From: JBCCXZ01 sp965228005
GTDB lineage: Bacteria; Planctomycetota; Planctomycetia; Pirellulales; Lacipirellulaceae
Direction of reading: 5' to 3'
NCBI GenBank assembly: GCA_965228005.1
Contig: CBDDGV010000004.1
Span: 310,001 to 374,000 of the forward strand
DNA length: 64,000 bases
Of this stretch, positions 33,105 through 41,225 are shown piece by piece. Under the pieces are notes generated by a model, which was given only the letters and a program-made list of their open reading frames with translations, was not told the origin of the DNA and searched no databases. Numbering within the stretch: the first letter of the stretch is position 1; every line of letters begins with the position of its first letter. The position numbers and the translations under genes were made by a program.

Positions 33105-33962
33105 GTGTTGGAGCATGCAGCGGGTGTGGCGGGGCGTCAGGTCGGGTTCGGCCTGGCGATGGCTTGGGCAGTGGCTTGGATGACCGGCTCGGCTTGGGGC
33201 CAGGTGGAGTACCTGCCGGGGATCGAGTGGCCGGAGCCGGCGGTGGTGACGCCGGGCGCTGAGCCGGGGGCGGCGCCCTCGGACGCGACCGTGCTGTTCG
33301 ACGGGACGGACCTCGACGCCTGGGAGAACGGCGACCAGTGGAAGGTGGCGGACGGCGTGGCGACCGTCGGCAGCGGGATGATCAAGACGAAGCAGACGTT
33401 CGGCGACTGCCAGTTGCACCTGGAGTGGTCGGCCCCGACGCCGCCGACGGGCGAGAGCCAGGGCCGCGGCAACAGCGGCGTGTTCTTCATCGGCAAGGAC
33501 ATGGACCGGGCGTACGAGGTGCAGGTGCTGGACTCGTACGAGAACGAGACGTACTTCGACGGCCAGGCGGGGGCGGTCTACAAGCAGTCGCCGCCGATGG
33601 TGAACGCGATGCGTCCGCCGGGCGAGTGGAACGTGTACGACATTCTGTGGACGGCCCCGCGGTTCGACGACGACGGCAAGCTCACCTCACCGGCGTACGT
33701 CACCGTGCTGCACAACGGCGTGGTGCTGCAGAACCACTTCGAGGTGCAGGGGACGACGTGGTGGCACCGCCCGGCGGAGTACCTGGCCCACGAGGGAGAC
33801 GGGCTGCACATCGCCCTGCAGGACCACGGCAACCCGGTGCGGTTCCGCAACATCTGGGTGCGGGAGTGGAAGGCCCTCGAAGGCAAGCAGGCGAAGCCGC
33901 CGAGCTTCAAGGACCACTCGAACGGGAAGGTTTGGGAAGCGGACTCGGCGGGCGGTGAGTAG
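33105..33962 (+). CDS. DUF1080 (3-keto-disaccharide hydrolase family) secreted protein
   Basis: 285 residues from GTG 33105, which has GAGGAG 9 bases upstream; a longer frame from 32967 adds unlike Arg-rich residues. A signal peptide covers residues about 1-35. The DUF1080 lectin-like fold starts at VLFDGTDLDAWEN and shows the family's marks: GNSGVFFIGK, YEVQVLDSYEN, WNVYDILWTAPRF and VTVLHNGVVLQNH, then IALQDHGNPVRFRNIWVRE. Members hydrolyse 3-keto-glycosides or bind sugars. The protein is exported and probably acts on carbohydrates. A heptad repeat array follows its stop. Confidence 0.9.
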   Translation: MLEHAAGVAGRQVGFGLAMAWAVAWMTGSAWGQVEYLPGIEWPEPAVVTPGAEPGAAPSDATVLFDGTDLDAWENGDQWKVADGVATVGSGMIKTKQTFGDCQLHLEWSAPTPPTGESQGRGNSGVFFIGKDMDRAYEVQVLDSYENETYFDGQAGAVYKQSPPMVNAMRPPGEWNVYDILWTAPRFDDDGKLTSPAYVTVLHNGVVLQNHFEVQGTTWWHRPAEYLAHEGDGLHIALQDHGNPVRFRNIWVREWKALEGKQAKPPSFKDHSNGKVWEADSAGGE

Positions 33963-33972
33963 CTGATGGCGG

Positions 33973-34019
33973 TTAGCTATTAGCCGTTAGCTATTGGCAG
34001 TTAGCAGTTAGCTGTTGGC
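33973..34019 (+). repeat. TTRGCNN heptad repeat downstream of the DUF1080 gene
   Basis: Seven heptads with exact 7-base spacing: TTAGC at 33973, 33980, 33987, 34001 and 34008; TTGGC at 33994 and 34015. The array begins 10 bases after the stop codon. One heptad (34008-34010) supplies the TAA stop codon of the convergent gene 34008-34610. Confidence 0.88.
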
Positions 34020-34610
34020 TGGTGCGATTCGGAAGCGCCAGCGGAGCGTTGACGGCTCCGCCGGGATTGGGCGGTGAATCGAGAGCGCCTGACCGGCGAG
34101 GGTCCATTGGGCCGGCCCTTCTTCGTCGATGGGTTCGACCCTGTGGAGGCTTCCGCCTGCAGAAGCTCGGAGCGCGGGCGGCTGGCCGGTGAGCGTTGCG
34201 GTGGGCGGGGTTTCGTACGCGCTGCCGATTTCTGGGATTGATTGCGTCGGCGTGCGCGCGGCGGCGTCGAAGACGACGCATACCTCTCCTTCGATCTGTT
34301 GCAGTTCAATGCTGAGCGAGCAGCGGATGTCGCCGGTCATGCCGTAGAGGAGCGCGGGCGGCGGGGGGCCGTCGGCGGGGTCGTGCGTTTCGAGCTGCTC
34401 GCGGTTGAGCGCCTGGAGAGCGATGCGTCCCGGGGCGTCGGTTTCGACCGAAGCGAGCAGGAGGGCGGGCTCGGCGTCGGGGCTGAGCGCGAGGAGGCGG
34501 TGGCCGTAGCGGTCGGGGCCGCGGGTGATTTCGAGGCGGTAGCCGACGCCGTGGGGGTTGGCGGCTTGGACGGCGGTGAGGGTTTCAAACTCGGTAGGCG
34601 AGTGCGGCAT
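34008..34610 (-). CDS. hypothetical protein
   Basis: 200 residues, not recognised. No signal peptide or membrane segment. The protein is rich in Ala, Pro, Glu and Arg with beta-like stretches (GYRLEITRGPDRYGHRLLALS, DIRCSLSIELQQIEGEVCVVF). The start ATG (34610) shares one base with the hicA stop TGA, so it is the last gene of the hicB-hicA unit and translation may be coupled. Its own TAA stop lies inside a heptad repeat. It could be an unrelated cargo gene; no toxin-antitoxin role is suggested by sequence. Confidence 0.6.
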   Translation of the reverse strand: MPHSPTEFETLTAVQAANPHGVGYRLEITRGPDRYGHRLLALSPDAEPALLLASVETDAPGRIALQALNREQLETHDPADGPPPPALLYGMTGDIRCSLSIELQQIEGEVCVVFDAAARTPTQSIPEIGSAYETPPTATLTGQPPALRASAGGSLHRVEPIDEEGPAQWTLAGQALSIHRPIPAEPSTLRWRFRIAPANS

Positions 34611-34837
34611 CAGTCGGATTCGAACTCGCTTCGAGGCACGCCCGATTGGCGGATGATCGAACGCAGCGTGCCTTTTCTGATTTCCTTGTGGTCGGGCACC
34701 GGCACCGTCGTTGTGGATTCGTCTTCTTCGCCGCGCTGCATGATGATGTGGCTGCCACGCCGCCGGACTTCCTCGAACCCGTGGCGCTCCAAGATGGCAC
34801 AGACCTGCTTCCCCGAGAGCACGCGGAGCTTACCCAA
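34610..34837 (-). CDS. hicA: HicA-family mRNA interferase toxin
   Basis: 75 residues. The double-stranded RNA-binding-like fold is recognisable: LSGKQVCAILERHGFEEVRRRGSHIIMQRGE (key GFEEVRRRGSHIIM with the catalytic His) and VPVPDHKEIRKGTLRSIIRQ. HicA cleaves mRNA and is held in check by HicB. Start ATG 34837 overlaps the hicB frame by 8 bases. All expected residues, including His in RGSHIIM, are present, so the toxin should be functional. Confidence 0.9.
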   Translation of the reverse strand: MGKLRVLSGKQVCAILERHGFEEVRRRGSHIIMQRGEEDESTTTVPVPDHKEIRKGTLRSIIRQSGVPRSEFESD

Positions 34838-35051
34838 GGGAGACCTCGAGTTGCGTCACGTAGACTTCGCCGCCCTCGCGAGCGACGATCTCTGCGTCGG
34901 AGGCGCACTCATAGAAGAGTTCGACGGCCTCACGAAGATTCGAGACGGCCTGTTCAACCGTGTCGCCCTGGCTGGCGATGTCGAGCTCGGGGCAGAGTGC
35001 CACGAAGCCTGGCGGCTCGGATTGAATGATGGCAGTAAGGTGTTTGCTCAT
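34830..35051 (-). CDS. hicB: HicB-family antitoxin
   Basis: 73 residues. The HicB partial RNase H-like fold is shown by GFVALCPELDIASQGDTVEQAVSNLREAVELF (key CPELDIASQGDT). There is no helix-turn-helix or ribbon-helix-helix C-terminus, which full HicB proteins use for autoregulation, so repression would need another DNA-binding step. It precedes hicA with an 8-base overlap. A 7-bp inverted repeat lies just upstream of its start. Confidence 0.88.
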   Translation of the reverse strand: MSKHLTAIIQSEPPGFVALCPELDIASQGDTVEQAVSNLREAVELFYECASDAEIVAREGGEVYVTQLEVSLG

Positions 35052-35057
35052 GTCGGA

Positions 35058-35093
35058 ATGCTAGTGCTGGACGCCCCCGTACTATTCTAGCAT
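35058..35093 (-). promoter_or_regulatory. inverted repeat before hicB
   Basis: ATGCTAG (35058-35064) and CTAGCAT (35087-35093) form a 7-bp inverted repeat in the short space between hicB and prfB. It could be an operator for the hicBA unit. Confidence 0.4.
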
Positions 35094-35115
35094 CGGACAA
35101 GTGTCTGGGCAGCGG

Positions 35116-36238
35116 CTACTCGCCGTCTTCTTCCACCGGCTGCCCCGCCCGCCAGCGGAGCGTTGAATCCAAGAACCCCTGGATGTCGCCGTCGAGCACC
35201 GCGTGGAAATTGCCCATCTGGTACTTCGTGCGGGCGTCTTTGACGCGTTGGTCGGGGTGGAGGAAGTAGTTGCGGATCTGTGAGCCGAAGCCGGTTTTGG
35301 CCTGCTGCTGGTACTTGGCGGCTTCTTCCTGCTCGCGTTTCTCTTCCTCGAAGCGGGCCAGGCGTGAGCGGAGCATCTTCCAGGCGGTGGCGCGGTTCTT
35401 GTGCTGGCTGCGTTCGTTCTGGCACTGCACGACGATGCCGGTCGGTTCGTGCGTGAGCCGGATGGCGCTGTCGGTTTTGTTGACGTGCTGGCCGCCGGCG
35501 CCGCTGGCTCGGTAGGTGTCGACGCGGACGTCGGACTCGTTGATGTCGATCTCGACCGTGTCGGAGATCTCCGGCGACACGTCGACTGCGGCGAAGCTGG
35601 TCTGTCGCTTACCCTCGCTGTTGAACGGGCTGATGCGCACCAGGCGGTGGATGCCGGTCTCGCCCTTGAGGTAGCCGTAGGCCATAGGGCCGCGGACGGC
35701 GATGGTGGCGTTGTTGATGCCGGCCTCTTCGTTGTCCTGGCGGTCGACGAGCTCGGAGCCGTAGTCGTTTTTCTGGGCCCACTGCAGGTACATGCGGAGG
35801 AGCATCTCGGCCCAGTCGTTGGCGTCGGTGCCGCCGTCGCGGGCGTTGATGGTGATGATCGCCCCCGAGGCGTCGTGCGGGCCGTTGAGCAGGGCCTTCA
35901 GTTTGAGCTCTTCAATGAGCGTCTCGAGCCGGGCGACCTCGCCGGGGACTTCGGCAGCGAACGAGTCGTCCTCGTCGCTCATCTCGATCATCGCGTCGAG
36001 GTCGTCGGAGGCGGCGGTCGCCTCGTCGAGGGGCTCGACGACGGACGTAAGGCCCTTACGCTCGGCGACGGTTTCTTGGGCCTTGGCCTGGTCGTCCCAG
36101 AAGCCGGGGGCGGCCATCAGGGCGTCGATGGCGGTGATGCGTTCCGCTTTGGCGGGGCAGTCAAAGAGAGTCCCGCAACTGGAGGATCGCCGTGCGGATG
36201 GCGGCGGCGCGGTCGATCCATTCTTTTTCCAGCGGCAT
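35116..36238 (-). CDS. prfB: peptide chain release factor 2, with programmed +1 frameshift
   Basis: The gene starts at ATG 36238 (GGAG 8 bases upstream; product MPLEKEWIDRAAAIR...). After 25 codons it meets CTT TGA C (TGA at 36163-36161), then continues in the +1 frame as DCPAKAERITAIDALMAAPGFWDD to the stop at 35116, 373 residues in all. The RF2 release domain is intact: the GGQ motif in ASGAGGQHVNKTDSAIRLTH (key GAGGQHVNK) and the RNPKTYRVDTYR-type codon-recognition region (VRVDTYRASGAGG). The site is the classic autoregulatory RF2 frameshift; a strong Shine-Dalgarno-like stimulator is not obvious (only GCGGGA). RF2 releases peptides at UGA and UAA. Confidence 0.95.
36161..36167 (-). promoter_or_regulatory. 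RF2 recoding site
   Basis: On the minus strand CTT (36166-36164) is followed by TGA (36163-36161) and C (36160). Low RF2 allows the ribosome to slip +1 here and complete RF2. Confidence 0.9.
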
Positions 36239-36310
36239 GGGTGGGACTCCTGTGCGGTTGCGAAACTACTAGTGTAGCGGTCGGATAGGCGGTGGCGAAG
36301 GCGGTATAGT

Positions 36311-36435
36311 GGAAGGGAATTGGGTGAAGGAGATGAGGGGATGGGAGGGGATGTTGGTGATGTGTTTGGAGGAAGAGTATCCTACCGGACCCATTCCCTC
36401 GTCTCCCGTATCTCCTCTTATCTCCACCATCTCCT
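36311..36435. repeat. purine-rich/pyrimidine-rich low-complexity repeat
   Basis: A G-rich half with GGAGATGAGGGG, GGGATGGGAGGGG and related units (36311-36376) faces a C/T-rich half with CCCTCGTCTCCC, ATCTCCTC and ATCTCC units (36382-36435). The halves are imperfectly complementary. It fills the space between the divergent prfB and mnmA genes. Confidence 0.65.
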
Positions 36436-36470
36436 TACTTTCAATCGACTGAACAGCAGTTGAGCGGCGT

Positions 36471-37592
36471 ATGGCGCGTGTGGTTTTGGCGATGTCCGGC
36501 GGGGTGGATTCGAGCGTCGCGGCGCACCTGCTTACTGAGCAGGGGCACGACGTGGTCGGGGTGTTCATGCGCCACGGGCAGCAGTCGCCGGTGGCTTGTG
36601 CGGCGGACGGGGGGCTGCCGATTGTCAATCGTTTGGACCACAAACAGGGCTGCTGCACCGCGGCTGACGCGGAGGACGCCCGACGGGTGGCCGACCGGCT
36701 GGGCATCCCGTTCTACGCGCTGAATCTGGACGAGGAGTTCGGGCAGGTCATCGACTACTTCGTCGACGAGTACGCGGCAGGGCGGACGCCGAACCCGTGC
36801 GTGCAGTGCAATAACTGGATCAAGTTCGGCAAGCTGTTCGACTACGCCGACGCGGTGGGGGCGGAGTTTGTGGCGACGGGCCACTACGCCCGGCTGCAGC
36901 CGGAAGCGGCGGGGCCCCCTGCCCTGCTCCGCGGGCGCGACGCGCGGAAGGACCAGTCGTACGTGCTGTTCGGCATCCGGCGCGAGCTGCTGCCGCGGAT
37001 GATGCTGCCGGTGGGAGGGTACGAGAAGCCGGCGATCCGTGAGATCGCCGCGGGGCTGGGGCTGAACGTCGCGGAGAAGAAGGACAGCCAGGAGATCTGC
37101 TTCGTCACGCAGGGGCGGTACGACGAGTTTGTACGCGACCGCCGCGGCGGGGAGTCGGCCGATGGGGAGTTGGTCACCACCGGCGGTAAGGTGGTCGGGC
37201 GGCACACCGGCATCGAGGGCTTTACGGTCGGCCAGCGGAAGGGCTTGGGCGTCGCACTCGGCGAGCCGAAGTTTGTGGTGCGGATCGAGCCCGAAACGCG
37301 GCGGGTGGTGCTCGGGGACCGGGAAGACCTAATGGTCGGCTCGCTGTCGGCTTCGGGGGCGAACTGGTTGATCGACCCCGAGTCGCTGCCGGAGCGGTGC
37401 TCGGCGCAGATCCGTTACAACAGCCCGCCGGCGCCGGCGAGGCTGGAGCTGCTCGACGGCGGGCGGTTCCGCGTGGCGTTCGACGAGCCGCAGTTCGGCG
37501 TGGCGCCGGGGCAGGCGGCGGTGTGCTACGACGGCGAGCGGACGCTCGGCGGCGGGTGGATCGAGTCGCCCCAGAGCGGGCTGAACTCCTAG
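36471..37592 (+). CDS. mnmA: tRNA-specific 2-thiouridylase
   Basis: 373 residues, the family length. The PP-loop ATP motif SGGVDSS is at residues 9-15; the two redox cysteines are in NPCVQCNNWIKF near residue 107 and EICFVTQG near residue 203. The C-terminal TFTVGQRKGLGV-like (GFTVGQRKGLGV) and YNSPPAPARL regions fit the tRNA-binding domains. It thiolates U34 of tRNA Lys, Glu and Gln. It is divergent from prfB across a low-complexity repeat. The start is ATG 36471. Confidence 0.95.
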   Translation: MARVVLAMSGGVDSSVAAHLLTEQGHDVVGVFMRHGQQSPVACAADGGLPIVNRLDHKQGCCTAADAEDARRVADRLGIPFYALNLDEEFGQVIDYFVDEYAAGRTPNPCVQCNNWIKFGKLFDYADAVGAEFVATGHYARLQPEAAGPPALLRGRDARKDQSYVLFGIRRELLPRMMLPVGGYEKPAIREIAAGLGLNVAEKKDSQEICFVTQGRYDEFVRDRRGGESADGELVTTGGKVVGRHTGIEGFTVGQRKGLGVALGEPKFVVRIEPETRRVVLGDREDLMVGSLSASGANWLIDPESLPERCSAQIRYNSPPAPARLELLDGGRFRVAFDEPQFGVAPGQAAVCYDGERTLGGGWIESPQSGLNS

Positions 37593-37708
37593 CAGGCTGG
37601 TCTGGGCAAAAAGCAGTGCGCTCTCGCTCCCCAGGTTCTCTAAGGATTCTCTCCCGGCTCAGTTCGAGGAGCTGAGCTGCCTTGCCGCCATTCTGAGTCT
37701 GCGAGCTA

Positions 37709-37745
37709 TTGACTCATGCGCAACAAATGATACATTTATGTATCA
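37709..37745 (+). promoter_or_regulatory. TetR promoter with palindromic operator
   Basis: A -35 box TTGACT (37709-37714), a 16-base spacer and a -10 box TACATT (37731-37736) precede the TetR gene. The perfect palindrome TGATACATTTATGTATCA (37728-37745) overlaps the -10 box, just where a repressor would block RNA polymerase. It is a good operator candidate for the adjacent TetR protein. Confidence 0.7.
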
Positions 37746-37770
37746 CATCGTTTGCACAGCCGAGAAAGCC

Positions 37771-38352
37771 ATGCCCGAGAAGCCAGAAACGACCCGAGAC
37801 ACGCTGATCGAGGCCGCGATCCGCGTGTTCGCGACCAACCCTGGGGCCTCGTTGTCGGACGTCGCGGAGGCCGCGGGCGTGAAGCGCATGACCCTGCACC
37901 GGCTGATCGGGTCGCGTGACGAGCTGTTGAAAGAGATCGCGGTCCGGTCGCTCGGCGAGATGGATGAGGCGTGCCGTCGGGCGATGGAGGGCGCCGACTC
38001 TGCCCTGGCGGCGTTGCGGGCGTGTGTCGAGGCGTTGGCGCCCGTGGGCGATCGGTGCCACTTCCTCTGGACGCAGTCGGGGGTCTGGGAGGAGCCGAAG
38101 GTGGCAAAGGAGGTGGCGCGTCAGAACCGCGAGCTGGCCGAGCTGATCGACGCGGCGAAAGCGGAGGGCTCCATCGCGATGGACATCCCCAACGCCTGGA
38201 TCATCGACGCGATGGAAGCGGTCGTGTTTGCCGCTCTGAAGACCGCCCGGGCGGGCGACATCGCCGTGAACGACGCCGGCCGTCTGGCTGCTCGGACGCT
38301 GTTCAACGGCATCGAAACGCAAGCGCCCGGCAAGGGCGGGAGGAAGCGATGA
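37771..38352 (+). CDS. TetR/AcrR-family transcriptional regulator
   Basis: 193 residues from ATG 37771 (GAGAAAG before it). The longer frame from ATG 37738 begins inside the palindromic operator, so I prefer 37771. The N-terminal helix-turn-helix is clear: TRDTLIEAAIRVFATNPGASLSDVAEAAGVKRMTLHRLIGSRDELL (key SLSDVAEAAGVKRMTLHRLIG, about residues 24-45). The C-terminal ligand domain is all-helical with no specific family marks. The stop overlaps the start of the redoxin/monooxygenase gene in an ATGA arrangement (38349-38352), so the regulator heads its operon and probably represses it together with itself. Confidence 0.88.
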   Translation: MPEKPETTRDTLIEAAIRVFATNPGASLSDVAEAAGVKRMTLHRLIGSRDELLKEIAVRSLGEMDEACRRAMEGADSALAALRACVEALAPVGDRCHFLWTQSGVWEEPKVAKEVARQNRELAELIDAAKAEGSIAMDIPNAWIIDAMEAVVFAALKTARAGDIAVNDAGRLAARTLFNGIETQAPGKGGRKR

Positions 38353-40187
38353 CGAAACTCAACACACTTCTTGTACGCCTCAAGTTCTGGGCGAGCGCCG
38401 TAGTGGTGACGCTTGTGCTGTGTTGCATGGGGGTAACGGAAGCCAAGCAGCCGCGGGAGCGTTTCTTGGGCCATAAAGCGCCGGACTTCGTCCTGAGCGA
38501 TGTGGCGTCCGGAAAGCCGTGGAAGCTGTCGGAGCAGGCCAAGCAGCACCAAGCGGTGGTGCTGTACTTCAACTCCGTTGCATGCCCGGTCACGAATCGA
38601 TACCTGCCCTCGCTGAACCGGTTACGGGAGGCCTTAGGCGACAAGGGCGTGGCGGTCGTCACGATCAACAGCAACCGGCAAGAGACGGCCGAAGACGTCC
38701 GGGAGCACTCGCAAGCGTTCGGTCTAAAGCTCCCGGCGTTGCACGACCCGGAGGGCAATGCAGCCCGGGGTTTGGGGGTCTCGCGGACGGCGGAAGCGAT
38801 CTTGCTGGACCGCCAGCTGAAGGTGCGTTACCGCGGCGTGATCGACGACCGGTTCGAACGCGGCGTGACGCGGCCGAAGGCCGGGCGTCGGTTCTTGGCC
38901 GACGCGATCGACGCGGTGCTGAAGGGGCGGATGGTGCAGATTCCGATCACCGACGTCGAGGCGTGCCCGCTGAACCTGGCCCCTCGTGCTGCGGCTGACC
39001 GGCCGGTTGAGAAGCAACAGTTCACGTATACCGAGCACGCGGCGGCGATACTTCAACGCCGTTGTCAGCAGTGCCACCGCCCCGGCGGGATCGGCCCGTT
39101 CGAGCTGATGACGTACGAAGAAGCCCGGTCGTGGTCGGATTCGATCCGGGAGGTGCTGACGAAGGGCCTGATGCCGCCGTGGCACGCGGAGGCCCCGCAC
39201 GGCCACTTCTCGAACGACCGGAGCCTGACCGACGAGGAGTACGCGACGCTGCTCGACTGGATCGACCAGGGGTCGCCCGAAGGAGACCGCAGCAAGCTGC
39301 CCCCGCCGCGCGTCTTCCCCGACTCTTGGAGCATCGGGTCGCCCGACCTGGTGGCAGCGATGGAGAAGCCCGTCGAGGTCCCGGCGGAGACGCCGGAGCT
39401 CGGGGTGCCCTACAAGTACATCTGGGGGGGCGAGCCGTTCGAGCGTGAGCGGTGGGTCGTGGCGGCCGAAGTGCTACCCGGGGCCACGGAGGTCGTGCAC
39501 CACGCGAGCGTGTACATCGTGCCGGAGGGGACGGAGGTCGAGCTGGTCAACGACGAACGCCCCAGCGGACTGCTTGCTGAGCTGAGTTCGCCGATCAACG
39601 CCCTGCCGCACCTGGTCTCGTTTGTGCCTGGCGACAACGCTTTCGTGCGGCGCCCGGGTCACGCCATGCGGATCCCCCAAGGCGCGCGGCTGCTGTTCGA
39701 GATGCACTACACGCCGACCGGTAAGCGGGCGACCGACCGCACGGAGGTGGGTCTGCGGTTCGCGGAGGCTCCGCCCGAGCACGAGGTGTTCTCGTCCGCG
39801 GCGATCAACTACTGGTTCTCGATCCCGCCCGGGGCGGCCAACCACCGGGTGCGGACCAAAACGCCCCGGTTCAAGCGGGACAGCGTGCTGCTGTCGATGA
39901 ACCCGCACATGCACTACCGCGGCAAGTCGTTCCGGTACGAGCTGGTGAAGCGGTCGGGCGAGCGTTCGCTGCTGCTGCACGTGCCGAACTACAACTTCGA
40001 GTGGCAGACCACGTACGTGCTCGCCGAGCCGGTTGAGGTCCCCAAGGGGTCTCGGATCGAGTGCACGGCCACGTTCGACAACTCGGCAGACAACCCGTTC
40101 AACCCCGACCCCACGGTCCGTGTGGAGTGGGGCGAGCAAACGTGGCAGGAGATGGTGCTGGCGGGCTACGAGCTGTACGAGAAGTAA
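38349..40187 (+). CDS. redoxin - cytochrome c - copper type II monooxygenase-like fusion
   Basis: 612 residues from ATG 38349. A signal peptide (residues about 10-33) is followed by a redoxin/AhpC-type domain (about 38-195: SVACPVTNRYLPSLNRL holds the reactive Cys), a c-type heme site CQQCH at Cys239-Cys242-His243, and a peptidylglycine hydroxylase-like C-terminal region with His384-His385 (VVHHASVYI), His453 (FEMHYTP) and His520-Met521-His522 (NPHMHYRG). These histidines match the copper-binding pairs of ascorbate-dependent monooxygenases. The protein is exported. It could oxidise a small substrate using copper with electrons passed through the heme; the substrate is unknown. Translationally coupled to TetR and followed by the ABC membrane domain gene after 20 bases. 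Confidence 0.85.
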   Translation: MTKLNTLLVRLKFWASAVVVTLVLCCMGVTEAKQPRERFLGHKAPDFVLSDVASGKPWKLSEQAKQHQAVVLYFNSVACPVTNRYLPSLNRLREALGDKGVAVVTINSNRQETAEDVREHSQAFGLKLPALHDPEGNAARGLGVSRTAEAILLDRQLKVRYRGVIDDRFERGVTRPKAGRRFLADAIDAVLKGRMVQIPITDVEACPLNLAPRAAADRPVEKQQFTYTEHAAAILQRRCQQCHRPGGIGPFELMTYEEARSWSDSIREVLTKGLMPPWHAEAPHGHFSNDRSLTDEEYATLLDWIDQGSPEGDRSKLPPPRVFPDSWSIGSPDLVAAMEKPVEVPAETPELGVPYKYIWGGEPFERERWVVAAEVLPGATEVVHHASVYIVPEGTEVELVNDERPSGLLAELSSPINALPHLVSFVPGDNAFVRRPGHAMRIPQGARLLFEMHYTPTGKRATDRTEVGLRFAEAPPEHEVFSSAAINYWFSIPPGAANHRVRTKTPRFKRDSVLLSMNPHMHYRGKSFRYELVKRSGERSLLLHVPNYNFEWQTTYVLAEPVEVPKGSRIECTATFDNSADNPFNPDPTVRVEWGEQTWQEMVLAGYELYEK

Positions 40188-40207
40188 CGGACCGTGAGGG
40201 GCTGGTG

Positions 40208-41107
40208 ATGGCGGCAGCAGCGCAAACCATCGGCACGCCGTCGGTCGGTGCCGGCGCGTCGCTCCGGCAGGTCTTCGCGGCCTTCCGTTGGGGGATCCTG
40301 CGGACTTGGCTGCTGGTGGTCCTGGAAGCGGTGTTGATGCTGATGTTCCCGTTGGCGTTGGGGGGCGCCATCGACGGCCTGCTGGCGGGCTCGTACTCCG
40401 GGCTCGCCTTGCTGGGCGGGCTGGGGCTGTTGACGGTGCTGACGGGCTCGGTCCGGCGGCTCTACGACACACGCGTCTACGCCCGGGCCTACGCCGCGGC
40501 GGGGGCGGGGATCGTCCACCGCGAGCGGGGGAGCGACACCGACGTGTCGGTGATCTCGGCGAGGACCGACATGGCGGGCGAGCTGGTTGAGTTCTTCGAA
40601 GACTCGTTCCCCGGCATCATCGACTGCGTCGTCGGCCTGGTCGGGGCGCTGGTGATGATCTGGTTCTTGCAGACCGACGTCTTCGCCGCCTGCCTGGTTG
40701 CCGCAGCGTGCATCGTCGCCGTCTACGCCGCGACGAGCCGCAAGACCTACCTGCTGAATCGGGGCGTCAACCACGAGTCGGAGCGGAGGGTCCGCGTGCT
40801 TTCCGAGGGGGGGATGCCCGAGGTCTCCGCCCATTTTTCGAGGCTGATGCGTTGGAACATCCGGCTCTCCGACCTGGAGACGGCCAACTTTGCGCTGAGC
40901 TGGGTCGTGATGATCGTGCTGCTGGCGTACTCGGTGGCGGCGACCGTTGAGGGCGGGGTCACCGGTCACGGCAAGGTGCTGGCGGTGATCATGTACGTGT
41001 TCGGCTTCATCGAGAGCGTGGTCGCCGCCCCGCTGTTCTACCAGCAGTACGTGCGGCTGCAGGAGATCACGCACCGGCTGGCCGGGGGCAACGGTGCGGG
41101 CGTTTGA
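40208..41107 (+). CDS. ABC transporter six-transmembrane domain protein without ATPase
   Basis: 299 residues from ATG 40208 (GAGGGG upstream). The protein matches the stand-alone ABC membrane domain type (ABC_membrane_3-like): a long N-terminal helix pair, YDTRVYARAYAAAGAGIV, the connecting segment with SARTDMAGELVEFFED, then hydrophobic helices near residues 140-180 and 220-260. No Walker A, Walker B or LSGG motif is present. Such proteins lie in the inner membrane with unknown function; they may need an ATPase from elsewhere or act as a sensor. It is the third gene of the TetR operon. Confidence 0.8.
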   Translation: MAAAAQTIGTPSVGAGASLRQVFAAFRWGILRTWLLVVLEAVLMLMFPLALGGAIDGLLAGSYSGLALLGGLGLLTVLTGSVRRLYDTRVYARAYAAAGAGIVHRERGSDTDVSVISARTDMAGELVEFFEDSFPGIIDCVVGLVGALVMIWFLQTDVFAACLVAAACIVAVYAATSRKTYLLNRGVNHESERRVRVLSEGGMPEVSAHFSRLMRWNIRLSDLETANFALSWVVMIVLLAYSVAATVEGGVTGHGKVLAVIMYVFGFIESVVAAPLFYQQYVRLQEITHRLAGGNGAGV

Positions 41108-41225
41108 GCGGACGCTCGGTAATTGGCCGGAACGAAACGCCTCGCTGCGACACGGCCTCGTGACGCCACGCACGGATATGGTTACACTGGTAACAGTCTA
41201 TGGTGGTGCGGTTGGAGTTGAGGCA

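Noticed and set aside
33973..34019. CRISPR array
   Set aside because: The 7-base periodicity has no repeat-spacer architecture and no cas genes are near.
36161..36163. Selenocysteine or nonsense mutation at the in-frame TGA of prfB
   Set aside because: The CTT TGA C context and the continuing frame +1 are the standard RF2 recoding signal.
37738..37770. Earlier ATG for the TetR gene
   Set aside because: It lies inside the palindromic operator and immediately after the -10 box, so a transcript would hardly include it.
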